Shown here piece by piece: positions 1 through 8,578 of a DNA stretch of 64,000 bases. Position 1 is the stretch's first letter. The number at the start of each line of letters is the position of its first letter. The DNA is taken from positions 62,001 to 126,000 of the forward strand of contig JAAFAB010000003.1 of assembly GCA_018222585.1 (NCBI GenBank), written 5' to 3'. The notes under the pieces were generated by a model that worked only from the letters and a program-made list of their open reading frames with translations, was not told the origin of the DNA and did not search any database. The stretch is from Paracoccaceae bacterium. GTDB lineage: Bacteria; Pseudomonadota; Alphaproteobacteria; Rhodobacterales; Rhodobacteraceae. The position numbers and the translations under genes were made by a program.

Positions 1-312
1 GGGGGCACCAACATCTACCCCCGCGAGGTCGAGGAGGCGCTGCTCAGTCACCCCCTGGTCGACGAGGTGGCGGTGATCGGCCGGGTCTCGCCGGAGTGGG
101 GAGAGGACGTCGTCGCCTGCGTCGTGCTGGCCCCCGGAGCCGCGTGCACCGAGGCCGAGCTGGACGCCCATTGCCTTGCCTCCATCGCCCGCTTCAAGCG
201 CCCGAAAGCCTACCGCTTCCTGCCCGCCCTGCCCAAGAACGCCTATGGCAAGGTGCTGAAGACGGAGCTGCGTGCGGCGCAGGGCGACGAAACGGGTGGG
301 GTCACGGTCTGA
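1..312 (+). CDS. Acyl-CoA synthetase (AMP-binding), C-terminal fragment
   Basis: The window opens inside this gene, so only the last 103 residues are seen. They form the mobile C-terminal domain of the ANL adenylating superfamily, which activates carboxylic acids as acyl-AMP and then acyl-CoA. Visible marks are IYPREVEEAL at residues 5-14, the FKRPKAYRFLPALPKNAYGKVLK stretch split around residues 65-87, and the likely catalytic lysine K84 of the PxxxxGK motif. It reads in frame from base 1 to the TGA at 310-312. Placed before an amidohydrolase and TRAP genes, it probably activates an acid of the same catabolic pathway. The substrate cannot be read from this part. Confidence 0.9.
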   Translation, partial: GGTNIYPREVEEALLSHPLVDEVAVIGRVSPEWGEDVVACVVLAPGAACTEAELDAHCLASIARFKRPKAYRFLPALPKNAYGKVLKTELRAAQGDETGGVTV

Positions 313-360
313 CCCCACCCGCCCCCGCGGCAACTCTGACGGGCCCATCAACGGGCCCGT

Positions 361-425
361 CAAATCGGGTATCGCGATATCGATCCCGATATCTCCGGCC
401 CATTGCGATAACCCGATAGGGTCCC
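361..425. promoter_or_regulatory. Cluster of GATATC/GATA inverted repeats upstream of amidohydrolase
   Basis: The gap between the synthetase and the next gene holds TATCGCGATA (370-379), a 7-bp inverted repeat GATATCG-ATCC-CGATATC (376-393) and a further GATAACCCGATAG stretch (about 407-419). Such stacked dyads about 60-110 bases before a start codon suggest an operator. The binding protein is unknown. Confidence 0.4.
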
Positions 426-479
426 CTCGACGCGGAGCGGCGGCGGCCTCTCCGCCTTTCAGAGAGGGAGGCTACCGCC

Positions 480-1751
480 ATGGCCCTGATTGGCGCCGAC
501 ACTGGACTTCAACGGGAAATCGACAACATCTGGGGCATCGACGACCACGCCCACCCGATGCCCCTGGGGCTGGAGCTGCCGGGCGATCCGGCGGCCCCGA
601 TCCAGCCCTACGATTTCGAGCTGCCCAAGCGGATGCGGCCCTACAATCCCGAGTACCTCGATGCCTGGGCGGCTCTCTGGGGCTACGAGCACCGCGACTT
701 CGAGACCGCCCACCTGGGCGACCTGATCGCGGCGAAGAACAAGGTCATGGAAACCCGGGGCACCGGGTACAACAGCTGGGTGCTGGACCAGGTGAAGATC
801 GACCGCATGGTCAACATCAACATCAACCTGCACGACACCCTTCCCAGCGACCGCTTCCCCTGGTGTGCCCATGTGGAATGGACGCTCTACCCCTTCGCCT
901 GCGAACCCGCCCACACCGGCCCGTCGCGGATGCTGACGGCGGCCGCGACCCGCAAGCGCGAGGCCCTCGGCGTGGCCGAGGCACCGCCAACGCTGGAGCG
1001 GTTCATCGACGAGGTGATCCTTGCCTATCTTGCCGACTCCAAGGCCAGGGGCGCGGTCGGCATAAAGTACAACACCCCCTATTCGCGCGGCCTCGACTTC
1101 TCGGACCCGACCTACGAGGAGGTGGCCCCGCTCTATGCCGCCGGGGTGGCCCGTGGCGCGCTGGAGGCCGCCGAGCACAAGGCGGTCCAGGATTACATCT
1201 TCCGCAAGACGGTGCTTGAGGCCGGACGGCTGCACCTGGCCGTGCAGATGCACACGGGCTACGGCGTGCAGCCGCAGTTCCGCATCCGCGGCAGCAACCC
1301 GCTGCTGATGGAAGACGTGTTCCGCCAGGCGTCGGGGACGCGCTTCATGCTGCTGCACGGCAGCTGGCCGTTCACCCGCGAGGCGGTCGCCCTCATGGGC
1401 TTCCCCAATGTCTACAACGACTTTTCCTGTGCCGACATCTACCACTACCCGCGCGCGCTTTCGGATCAGATCCGGCAGGCGCTGGAATGGTTCCCCGAGA
1501 AGCTGATGTATGGCACCGACGCCTATTCCGACTGGGCCTTCGGTATGCTCTCGGGGATCCCCTCGAAGGCCAACCCCCTGCACGGCTGGGAAGAAAAGCT
1601 GTGGATCATCGACCGCACCGGGCGCCAGGCCCTCGGCCTCGCGCTGAGCGGCATGGTCGCCGACGGAGTGATCTCGTTCAAGGAAGCCGAAACCTACGTC
1701 AGTTGGGTGATGCGCGACACCGTGAGCCGCTTTCACAAGCTGGACGGCTAG
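480..1751 (+). CDS. Amidohydrolase-2 family metal-dependent hydrolase/decarboxylase
   Basis: A 423-residue TIM-barrel protein of the amidohydrolase-2 (ACMSD-like) group. The N-terminal metal-binding HxH motif is present as DDHAHP near residues 20-25. Later marks are MLLHGSWPF near residue 300 and a late Asp in YGTDAYSDW near residue 350, in the position of the metal- or base-Asp of the family. It is longer than the usual 300-340 residues, with extra sequence between strand 1 and the middle of the barrel. GGGAGGC precedes the ATG. It is the only plus-strand gene before a long minus-strand run and ends by overlapping the MFS gene tail by 4 bases. Substrate unknown; family members are C-C hydrolases, decarboxylases or lactonases. 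Confidence 0.8.
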   Translation: MALIGADTGLQREIDNIWGIDDHAHPMPLGLELPGDPAAPIQPYDFELPKRMRPYNPEYLDAWAALWGYEHRDFETAHLGDLIAAKNKVMETRGTGYNSWVLDQVKIDRMVNININLHDTLPSDRFPWCAHVEWTLYPFACEPAHTGPSRMLTAAATRKREALGVAEAPPTLERFIDEVILAYLADSKARGAVGIKYNTPYSRGLDFSDPTYEEVAPLYAAGVARGALEAAEHKAVQDYIFRKTVLEAGRLHLAVQMHTGYGVQPQFRIRGSNPLLMEDVFRQASGTRFMLLHGSWPFTREAVALMGFPNVYNDFSCADIYHYPRALSDQIRQALEWFPEKLMYGTDAYSDWAFGMLSGIPSKANPLHGWEEKLWIIDRTGRQALGLALSGMVADGVISFKEAETYVSWVMRDTVSRFHKLDG

Positions 1752-3007
1752 GCCAGCGGCTCCACCTCCGGCGCCGACCGGCGGCCGCGCTCTTCCCTCG
1801 CGAGGAGCGCGGTCAGCGCCACGAGGCCGGCGGCGACGAGGGCAAGGGTGGCGGTGCCGGTGGCAAAATCGCCGGTCCGCCTCGCCAGCACCCCCAGCGT
1901 GACCGGGCCCAGCACCCCGCCCAGCTCTCCGGCTGCGAAGAACAGCCCGATGACCATGCCATGCCGGCGCGCCGCCACCCCCCGCGCCTCGAGCAGCGCC
2001 AGGGTGGCGACCGGCACCAGCGCCCCGCGGCAGAGCCCCAGCAGGACGAGCGCGGGGACAAGTGTCACCAGCGCCGCGCCCTGCAGAAGCAGGCTGCCCA
2101 GCAGGGCGCCCAGGCTCAGCCCCATCAGCACCTTCAGGCGACGGGCCGAACTGGCCAGCCCCGGGATCAGCAAGGCCCCGGCAATGCCGACAAGTGTCGG
2201 CACCGCTGCCAGGAAGCCGGCCGGGCCGGGGGCAAGGCCTCCGGCGCGCAAGATCTCTGGCAGCCAGTTGTTCATCGCGTGGTTGAGAAAGAAGATCGCC
2301 ACGGCCATCAGCAACACCAGACGGACCGCGTTCTGCCCCAGGACAGCCCGCAGGCCGTCCGCACCGGGGGCCTCGTCGCCGCGCCCTGCAGGCGGTTCCC
2401 GCTCCGGCAGCCTGGAGGGATGCGCGACGAGGAACCAGAGCAGACCGCTCGCCACGCCCAGACCGCCATAAAGCGCCAGCACAAGACGCCAGTCCCCGGT
2501 CATCGGCAGCAGGACGCCATGGCTCAGCGCCAGGGAGAAGCTGCTGCCGAGTGCCGGCCCCGTCAGGTTGATGCCAAGGGCGAGACCGCGCCGGGCCCCG
2601 CTGAACAGTGCCGCGATCAGCTTGGGTGCGCCGATGGACACCAGCGGCCCGCCCAGGCCCAGCACCGCCACGGCCAGGAACATCGCCGCCTCGGTGTCGG
2701 CCAGGGCGCGCCCGATCCCCGATGCCCCGATCAGCAGACCCGCAAGGCAGAGCGCCAGTCGCCCGCCGACAACATCCAGCAGCAGACCCGCCGGAACGGC
2801 GGCAAACAGGTAGACCAGCGGCCACGCCCCGAGGATCAGGCCCATCCGGGCGTTGTCGCTGCCGATCTCTTCCGCGACAAGTGGCAGGAGCGGCGCCAGC
2901 GAGGTGGCGACCGCTCCGAAGCTGAAGTAGACGGCCCAGAGCGCCGCGAGGACCAGCCAGCGCCCGGTTGCCCGGCGCCCGGCCGCGCTGGCGTCGGGGC
3001 GCGTCAC
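1748..3007 (-). CDS. MFS transporter
   Basis: A 419-residue, very hydrophobic protein with about 12 predicted membrane helices in two halves separated by a charged loop (PSRLPEREPPAGRGDEAPG, about residues 195-215). This is the typical layout of a major facilitator superfamily carrier in the inner membrane. The start overlaps the stop of the upstream TRAP permease gene by 4 bases (ATGA type), so the two are probably co-translated. The context suggests uptake or export of a small organic acid or pathway intermediate. No substrate signature is recognised. Confidence 0.85.
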   Translation of the reverse strand: MTRPDASAAGRRATGRWLVLAALWAVYFSFGAVATSLAPLLPLVAEEIGSDNARMGLILGAWPLVYLFAAVPAGLLLDVVGGRLALCLAGLLIGASGIGRALADTEAAMFLAVAVLGLGGPLVSIGAPKLIAALFSGARRGLALGINLTGPALGSSFSLALSHGVLLPMTGDWRLVLALYGGLGVASGLLWFLVAHPSRLPEREPPAGRGDEAPGADGLRAVLGQNAVRLVLLMAVAIFFLNHAMNNWLPEILRAGGLAPGPAGFLAAVPTLVGIAGALLIPGLASSARRLKVLMGLSLGALLGSLLLQGAALVTLVPALVLLGLCRGALVPVATLALLEARGVAARRHGMVIGLFFAAGELGGVLGPVTLGVLARRTGDFATGTATLALVAAGLVALTALLAREERGRRSAPEVEPLA

Positions 3008-4971
3008 TCGGACGGGGCGATCGCCGCCCCCTCGGCCAGGGGCATCACACCGATGCCCCGGCGCCGGGAGATCACGTCATGGGCCAGCAGCGCCGCCCCG
3101 AGCGTCGCGCCACCGATGACGAAGAGGTAGGCGTGATCGAACAGGCGCAGCGGCAGGATCATCCCGGCACCGGCGACGACGTAGAGGATCCGCTTGCCCG
3201 CCGGGATGTGGCGCAGCGAAAACCCGGTGAAGCCCGCCGCCACCAGCCAGACGGCGCTGAGGGCCGTCGCGATGTCGATGATGGTCACCAGCGGCCCCGC
3301 GCGAAACAGCAGCGAGGGCGAGAAGATGAACAGGAACGGGATCACGAAGGCCGACCAGCCGAAGCGCACCGCCGAGAAGCCTGTGTGCATCGGGTTCGAC
3401 CGCGCGATAGTCGCCGCGGCGAAGGCCCCGATCGCGACGGGCGGGGTGATCATGGAGAGCATCCCGAAGTAGAAGATGAACAGGTGCGACGCCAGTGGAT
3501 CAAAGCCCATCTGGACCAGCGCCGGCGCCACCAGGGTGGCCAGCAGGATGTAGACCCCCACCGTCGGCATCCCCATGCCGAGGAAGATGCTGACCACCGC
3601 CGTCAGCGCCAGCAGCACCAAGGGAATACCGCCCGCCGCCTCGACCAGCGAGAGGGCCAGGGTGAAGCTGAGCCCGGTGACATTCAGCACGCCGATGACG
3701 ATCCCGGCAATCGGCACGATCATCACCAGGTCCAGCACCGTCGTGCCGGTGGATCGCAGCACCTCGAGCAGCGCCGCAGGGGTCAGCCGCTTGCCCGCGT
3801 ATCCCACGAAGACTCCGACCACGACGATCGACAGGGTTGCATAGAGGGCGACCAGGTCCAGCGGCACATTCAGGCGGAACATGCCCACGACCAGAACCAC
3901 GAAGGGCAGCGGAATGAGGAAGCCCTTGCGCAGCACGGTGCCGACCTTCGGCAGCGCCTCGCGCGGCAACGGCGCGATGCGGAAGCGCCCCGCCTCCAGA
4001 TCGACCTGGATGAACAGGGCGGCGAAGAAGATGACCGAGGGGATCAGCGCGGCGAGGGCGATCTCGGAATAGGGGACCTGCAGGAATTCCGCGATCAGGA
4101 AGGCGGCGACGCCCATCACCGGCGGCATCAGCTGCCCGCCGGTCGAAGCGACGGTCTCGACCGCGGCGGCGACCTGTGGCCGGTATCCCGCCTTCTTCAT
4201 CATCGGAATGGTTACCACCCCGGTCGAGATGATGTTGACCACCGCACTGCCGGAAATGGTGCCGAAGAGCGCCGAGGCGACAATGGCGATCTTCGCCTGC
4301 CCGCCACGGAACCGCCCCATGAGGGCCATGGAGATATCGGTGAAGAACTCGGACCCGCCGGAGAGGAACAGCGCCTGACCGAAGAGCACGAAGGTCACCC
4401 CAACGGTCACCGCGATCATGGTGGGCAGTCCCAGCAGCGAATTGGTGTTCCAGGTCATGTACCAGGTCAGGCTCTCCAGCGTGACCCGCCGCCCCGCGAG
4501 GTCGCCGGGCAGCATCCAGGCGGTCAGGCCGAGGCCCAGGAACACGACACCCACCAGCATGATCGGCAGCCCTGCCGTACGGCGGGCGCCCTCCAGCAGC
4601 AGAGCCACAAGGGCGCCGCTTGCGACGAGGCCGGCCGGCGTCTTGGCCGAGGAAATCGACAGCGTCGGGAAGGCCCAGGCGACATAGAGGCAGAGGGCCA
4701 GGCCGAGGGCCGCCGCGAGCATGTCGTACCACGGCGGCATCCCCGCGCGGTGACGCCCCTGGCCCGCCGGAGTGATCAGGTAGACCAGGGCCAGACCGAG
4801 GCCCAGCATCACCGCTCCGAACTGTTCGGGGTAGAACAGCAATCCGACCAATCGCAGCACGTTGGTCGCCCAGATGATCGCGCCCAGGGGCAGCGCCACG
4901 GCGAGCACCGTTGTCAGGACCCGAAAGGCCAGCGGCTGCTCCGCTTGCTGGGCCGGCTTTGTCTCAGTCAT
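3004..4971 (-). CDS. TRAP transporter fused permease (DctQM-type, TAXI class)
   Basis: About 655 residues with many membrane helices: a DctQ-like N-terminal part fused to a DctM-like part. The DctM half shows the conserved block GTISGSAVVNIISTGVVTIP and the downstream GGQLMPPVMGVAAFL, and MGMPTVGVYIL in the second half. Such fusions normally work with a periplasmic TAXI receptor. None is adjacent here; the nearest is the TAXI gene at 14903-15865. The ATG at 4971 follows GGAAG and is preferred to an upstream ATG at 5013. A palindromic AT-rich operator candidate lies about 150 bases upstream. Confidence 0.9.
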   Translation of the reverse strand: MTETKPAQQAEQPLAFRVLTTVLAVALPLGAIIWATNVLRLVGLLFYPEQFGAVMLGLGLALVYLITPAGQGRHRAGMPPWYDMLAAALGLALCLYVAWAFPTLSISSAKTPAGLVASGALVALLLEGARRTAGLPIMLVGVVFLGLGLTAWMLPGDLAGRRVTLESLTWYMTWNTNSLLGLPTMIAVTVGVTFVLFGQALFLSGGSEFFTDISMALMGRFRGGQAKIAIVASALFGTISGSAVVNIISTGVVTIPMMKKAGYRPQVAAAVETVASTGGQLMPPVMGVAAFLIAEFLQVPYSEIALAALIPSVIFFAALFIQVDLEAGRFRIAPLPREALPKVGTVLRKGFLIPLPFVVLVVGMFRLNVPLDLVALYATLSIVVVGVFVGYAGKRLTPAALLEVLRSTGTTVLDLVMIVPIAGIVIGVLNVTGLSFTLALSLVEAAGGIPLVLLALTAVVSIFLGMGMPTVGVYILLATLVAPALVQMGFDPLASHLFIFYFGMLSMITPPVAIGAFAAATIARSNPMHTGFSAVRFGWSAFVIPFLFIFSPSLLFRAGPLVTIIDIATALSAVWLVAAGFTGFSLRHIPAGKRILYVVAGAGMILPLRLFDHAYLFVIGGATLGAALLAHDVISRRRGIGVMPLAEGAAIAPSE

Positions 4972-5117
4972 GTCACGCGCTTCCTTGCCACGAGAATTGA
5001 AGCACCCTGCCACGCCGGGCCGGATGCGGGCTCTGCTGTCCAGGGGGACCGTGCGGGCCTTGCGCGCAGCTGTCCTCCTCCCGGAGCGGAGGCTACCAAG
5101 TTAAAATTTACCTTACA

Positions 5118-5137
5118 ACATAAAATATATTTTATGT
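5118..5137. promoter_or_regulatory. Perfect 20-bp AT-rich palindrome, candidate GntR operator (site 1)
   Basis: ACATAAAATATATTTTATGT is an exact inverted repeat upstream of the fused TRAP permease and MFS genes, overlapping the stop codon of the SnoaL-like gene. Its right half TATTTTATGT recurs fully or nearly at 11246-11255, 16006-16015 and 18776-18785, all in gaps in front of catabolic genes. This marks it as the best-formed member of an operator family. Confidence 0.6.
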
Positions 5138-5674
5138 CGATTCACCGGTCTGCCGATGGGCGTCCTGCAGGAAGACATGGCCGGGGTCGTCCGGGGCCCG
5201 GCCTCCCCGCTTCACCACGGCCGCCGGTGGCGTCTCCTCGGGCAGGGGATCGCTGCGCCGCCCGTCGTCGACCAGGATGCGATGCGCGATCCTCCAGGCA
5301 CCATCGCGCCGTTCGACACGATCGAGATAGCGGGCCGAGAAGGTGACGTCGAAGCGCCGCCCATCGCGCTCTGCCCGCGACAGCGCGAGAATGTAGGTCT
5401 CGCAATGCGCCACCTCGCCGTCGATCACCGCGAGGTGGGTGGTCATGTGGTGGCAGGTGTTGTCGTAGAGGTCGACAAGCCGCTGGACCGCCTGGTCCGC
5501 GAAGACGTGCGCTGACCCGACGAAGAAACCGTGGTCATCGATCGCATCCTCGAAGAAGCAGGATTTCACCATCTCCGCATCGCAGCGGTCGATGCCGTGG
5601 CAATAGCGCGCCATCAGGGCACGAATGTCCTCCCGCGCCTTCAGGTCCGCCAGCAGCTCTCTGTACTCCTCCAT
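5132..5674 (-). CDS. SnoaL-like (NTF2-fold) domain protein
   Basis: A 180-residue cytoplasmic protein with an NTF2/SnoaL-like fold. It opens with DLKAREDIRALMARYCHGIDRCD, the usual first helix of ring-hydroxylating dioxygenase beta-subunit-like and SnoaL-4 proteins, and contains THLAVIDGEVAHCETYILA and RYLDRVERRDGAWRIAHRILVDD (both split motifs, mid to late). Members act as isomerases, hydratases, dehydratases or non-catalytic subunits. The ATG at 5674 has AAGGAG upstream; a longer frame reaching 6232 lies over the TRAP permease and is rejected. It lies downstream of a TRAP set, probably in the same operon. Its reaction is unknown. Confidence 0.75.
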   Translation of the reverse strand: MEEYRELLADLKAREDIRALMARYCHGIDRCDAEMVKSCFFEDAIDDHGFFVGSAHVFADQAVQRLVDLYDNTCHHMTTHLAVIDGEVAHCETYILALSRAERDGRRFDVTFSARYLDRVERRDGAWRIAHRILVDDGRRSDPLPEETPPAAVVKRGGRAPDDPGHVFLQDAHRQTGEST

Positions 5675-5727
5675 GGAGGCTCCTTTCCTTGGATACGTCT
5701 GTCCCGGACAGGGCCCGGGCGGCCCGG

Positions 5728-7008
5728 TCAGTCGACCATGAAGAGCTCGGCGCTCAGCAGGGCTATGTCGGGCACCAGGGTGACCAGCAGCAGCACGGCG
5801 AGGAACACCAGGAAGAAGGGCATCACGCCTCGATAGATGTCCCCCACCTTCATGCCGAGGGCCGACTGCGCGACGAAGATGTTGATGCCGAAGGGTGGGG
5901 TGAACAGGCCGATGGCCAGGTTCAGCGTCACCACGATGCCGAAATGCACCTTGTCGATCCCCAGGGCGTTGACCACCGGGATCAGGACCGGGGTCAGCAG
6001 CAGGATCGCCGAAAGCGGCTCCATGAAGCAGCCCCAGACCAGCAGGATCAGGTTGACCGCCAGCAGGAACTGCCAGGGGCTGACGTCCATCGACACGATC
6101 CAGGCGACCAGCGTCTGCGGCACCTGGTTGACGGTCAACACCCAGGCGAAAAGCCCCGCCGCCGCCACGATGACGAACACCTGGGCGGTGAACAGGACCG
6201 TGGTCATCGCCGCCTGCAACGTATCCGCCCACGAGAGCTCGCGGAACACAAGGCGGGTCACCAGCAGCGCGTAGAGGCTGGCCACCGCCGCCGCTTCGGT
6301 CGGCGAGAAGACCCCGCCGTAGATGCCGCCGAGGACAATCACCGGCGCCCCGAGCGCCCAGACCGCGCGCATAGCGGCGCGCCCGATCTGGCCCAGCCCG
6401 ACGCGCTGGCGCGAGCCGAACCCCCCGGCGCGGGCGCGCAGGATGATGTAGACCGAAAGGCAGGCCGCGAGCAGCGCACCGGGCAGCAGCCCCGCCGCGT
6501 AGAGCCGTGGAATCGAGGTCTCGGAGGCGGCCCCGTAGACGATCATCGGGATGGAAGGCGGGATGATGATGCCAATGGCCGCGACCGAGGCGACCATCCC
6601 CGCCGAGAAGGGCGCCGGATAGCCGTCATCGGTCATCGCGCCGTGCATCACCTTGCCGACCGAGACCACCGCCGCCGCGCTGGCGCCGGAAATCGCCCCG
6701 AAGACCGACGCCGTGCCCACCGTGGTGACCCCCAGGGATCCGGGAAGCCGGCCCAGCATGGGACGCAGCAGGCCGACGAGCCGCTCGGCCACGGACCCCC
6801 GCGCCATGAGCTCGCCGGCGAAGATGAAATAGGGCACCGCCAGCAGGCTGACAGAGTTCAGCGCGCCGAAGACGTTCTGGTGGATGGCCTGCAGCGGCAG
6901 GGACATCGTCAGCGACAGCGTTGCGGTGCCGGCGCCTAGAAGCACGATGTAGATCGGAAAACCCAGGACCAGCATCAACAGGGGCAGGGCAACAAGGGTC
7001 CAGATCAT
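5728..7008 (-). CDS. dctM: TRAP transporter large permease (DctM)
   Basis: A 426-residue inner-membrane protein with about 12 helices. The family marks GAISGASAAAVVSVGKVM, PAPFSAGMVASVAAIGIIIPPSIPMIVYG and LLLTPVLIPVVNALGIDKVHFGI are all present. Together with the small subunit it forms the Na+-driven membrane part of a TRAP transporter. The start ATG at 7008 overlaps the stop of dctQ by 4 bases, which indicates translational coupling. The gene symbol is used as a family name only. Confidence 0.95.
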   Translation of the reverse strand: MIWTLVALPLLMLVLGFPIYIVLLGAGTATLSLTMSLPLQAIHQNVFGALNSVSLLAVPYFIFAGELMARGSVAERLVGLLRPMLGRLPGSLGVTTVGTASVFGAISGASAAAVVSVGKVMHGAMTDDGYPAPFSAGMVASVAAIGIIIPPSIPMIVYGAASETSIPRLYAAGLLPGALLAACLSVYIILRARAGGFGSRQRVGLGQIGRAAMRAVWALGAPVIVLGGIYGGVFSPTEAAAVASLYALLVTRLVFRELSWADTLQAAMTTVLFTAQVFVIVAAAGLFAWVLTVNQVPQTLVAWIVSMDVSPWQFLLAVNLILLVWGCFMEPLSAILLLTPVLIPVVNALGIDKVHFGIVVTLNLAIGLFTPPFGINIFVAQSALGMKVGDIYRGVMPFFLVFLAVLLLVTLVPDIALLSAELFMVD

Positions 7009-7532
7009 CGCGAAGCCCCCTCGGCCAGCGGGTGCACCGCAGCGACCAGGCGCCAGATCCGGAAGCAGGCGATCAGGGCGATGCAGACCAGGCTCAGGGG
7101 GATGGCGGCATGAACCAGCCACATCGGAAACCGCATGGCATCGCTGCGCAGCCCGAAGTCGTAGGCCCGCAGGACATAGTGCAGCGACAGCACCGACAGC
7201 CAGCCGAGCAGCAGCGCCGTCACCACCTCGTGCAGGACGCGCAACGCGCGGCGCGGGCGCGCTGGCACGGCGGCCAGCAGGATATCCATGCGGATCTCGG
7301 ATGCGCGCCAGGCGCTGACCACGGCGCCCAGCCAGGTCAGCACGATCAGCGACAGCAACGCTGCCTCGTCGGCCCAGAGCAGGGCGCGGCCGAAGAGGTA
7401 GCGGCTGGCAACATTGTAGACGCCGAGGCAGATCATGCAGAGGAACCAGAGGCCGGCCAGCCGCAGGATCCCGTCGCTCACCCAGTGCGCGATACGTTCC
7501 GCACGGGGCGCGACATCCGTGCCGCCCGTCAT
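7005..7532 (-). CDS. dctQ: TRAP transporter small permease (DctQ)
   Basis: A 175-residue protein with four predicted helices. It carries the DctQ family pattern around LGVYNVASRYLFGRALLWADEAA and VSAWRASEIRMDIL, where the E/R residues of helix 2 to 3 are typical. It sits between dctP and dctM with 4-base overlaps on both sides (ATGA), the standard P-Q-M order. It acts with the DctM at 5728-7008. Confidence 0.92.
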   Translation of the reverse strand: MTGGTDVAPRAERIAHWVSDGILRLAGLWFLCMICLGVYNVASRYLFGRALLWADEAALLSLIVLTWLGAVVSAWRASEIRMDILLAAVPARPRRALRVLHEVVTALLLGWLSVLSLHYVLRAYDFGLRSDAMRFPMWLVHAAIPLSLVCIALIACFRIWRLVAAVHPLAEGASR

Positions 7533-8539
7533 TCCGCGGTACGCCGGGCCGCATCGGCGAGCACGCCGTAGTCGGCGCGCAGCTGCGGGTTCTGATCCAG
7601 CACCTCCTCGGTGGCGGCGCGGGTGACCTCAAGGTAGCGCGCGCGCTCCTCCGGGTCGAACTGGCGTAGCGTGCCGCCCGCCTCGGCCCAAAGCCCCTCG
7701 AACTTGGCCCGATCCTCGGCGTTCATCCCGTCATAGCGCGGCAGGGCCTCGGCGGCCGCGTCCTGCAGCGCCTCCGCCAGCTCGGGCCCGATCCGGTCGA
7801 GAAAATCCTGCGAGATGATCGCCCCGACGACCAGGAAATTGCCCGGAAGGTAGACCGCCTGGTCCGCGACATCGCCATACTTGAAGTTGACGAAAACCTG
7901 GGTGTTGGCCACCGCCGCGTCGATGGTGCCGGTCTGCAGCGCCGGAAGCACCTCGCCGATCGACAGCGAAACGGGCGAGGCCCCCAGGGCTTCGAGCGGA
8001 CGGTTGACCAGCGGCGTCGCGCCGCCGGTGCGGATCTTCAGCCCGTCGAAACTCCCTGTGCCCGCGATCGGCTGACGCGAGACAAGCGCCGTCTGCCCGT
8101 TGGTGAAGGCCGCCAGCAGTTGCGTGCGCGATCGCTGCCCGAACTCGGCGAACATCGCCCGCACCTCGGGGTCGCGGAAGGCCCGGTTGGCATGGGCCTC
8201 GTCCTGGAAAAGCCCGCTGGCGTCCAGCACCTGATAGCGGGGGTCGACGGAGGAGAGAAAGCCGATCAGGGTGAAAGCGGCCTCGACAGTTCCCATGGCC
8301 ACCCCTTCGATCGTCGTCGGGATCGACCCCAGCTGGCCGCCGAAGAACAGCTGGACGTCGATGCGACCCTGCGTCTTCTGCTCCACCAGTTTCTCGAAGC
8401 CGTGGATCCAGGCATTGACGGAATCCTCCGCCGCCGGTGTCGGGATGGCGAATTTCAGCGTGTAGTCCTGGGCAGCCAGGCTGCCGGCGGACAGTGCCAG
8501 CGCCAGGGCGCCGGTCGCTGCAATCTTGGTGAACCGCAT
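7529..8539 (-). CDS. dctP: TRAP transporter solute receptor (DctP)
   Basis: A 336-residue periplasmic binding protein with a cleavable signal peptide ending near ...GSLAAQ (residue about 23). The DctP/SBP_bac_7 core includes LFFGGQLGS, GLKIRTGGATPLVNRPLEALGA (split) with the conserved carboxylate-binding Arg, and GTIDAAVANTQVF. This suggests an organic-acid ligand. The ATG at 8539 follows GAGGAGAG. It leads a P-Q-M operon preceded by an SDR gene 39 bases upstream, so uptake and a dehydrogenation step may be co-expressed. Confidence 0.92.
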   Translation of the reverse strand: MRFTKIAATGALALALSAGSLAAQDYTLKFAIPTPAAEDSVNAWIHGFEKLVEQKTQGRIDVQLFFGGQLGSIPTTIEGVAMGTVEAAFTLIGFLSSVDPRYQVLDASGLFQDEAHANRAFRDPEVRAMFAEFGQRSRTQLLAAFTNGQTALVSRQPIAGTGSFDGLKIRTGGATPLVNRPLEALGASPVSLSIGEVLPALQTGTIDAAVANTQVFVNFKYGDVADQAVYLPGNFLVVGAIISQDFLDRIGPELAEALQDAAAEALPRYDGMNAEDRAKFEGLWAEAGGTLRQFDPEERARYLEVTRAATEEVLDQNPQLRADYGVLADAARRTAE

Positions 8540-8578
8540 TTTCTCTCCTCCTCTTCTAGGCAAGGCCCTCAGCGGGCC

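Noticed and set aside
459-2825. A 788-codon minus-strand frame across the amidohydrolase and MFS genes
   Set aside because: It overlaps two well-supported genes and has no domain, signal or ribosome site.
2968-5346. A 792-codon plus-strand frame opposite the fused TRAP permease
   Set aside because: The translation is Arg/Gln/Asp/His-rich and antisense to a membrane protein; it is a frame artefact.
5132-6232. A 366-residue form of the SnoaL-like protein
   Set aside because: The extra N-terminal part is an out-of-frame reading of the DctM gene. The ATG at 5674 with AAGGAG gives the normal family size.
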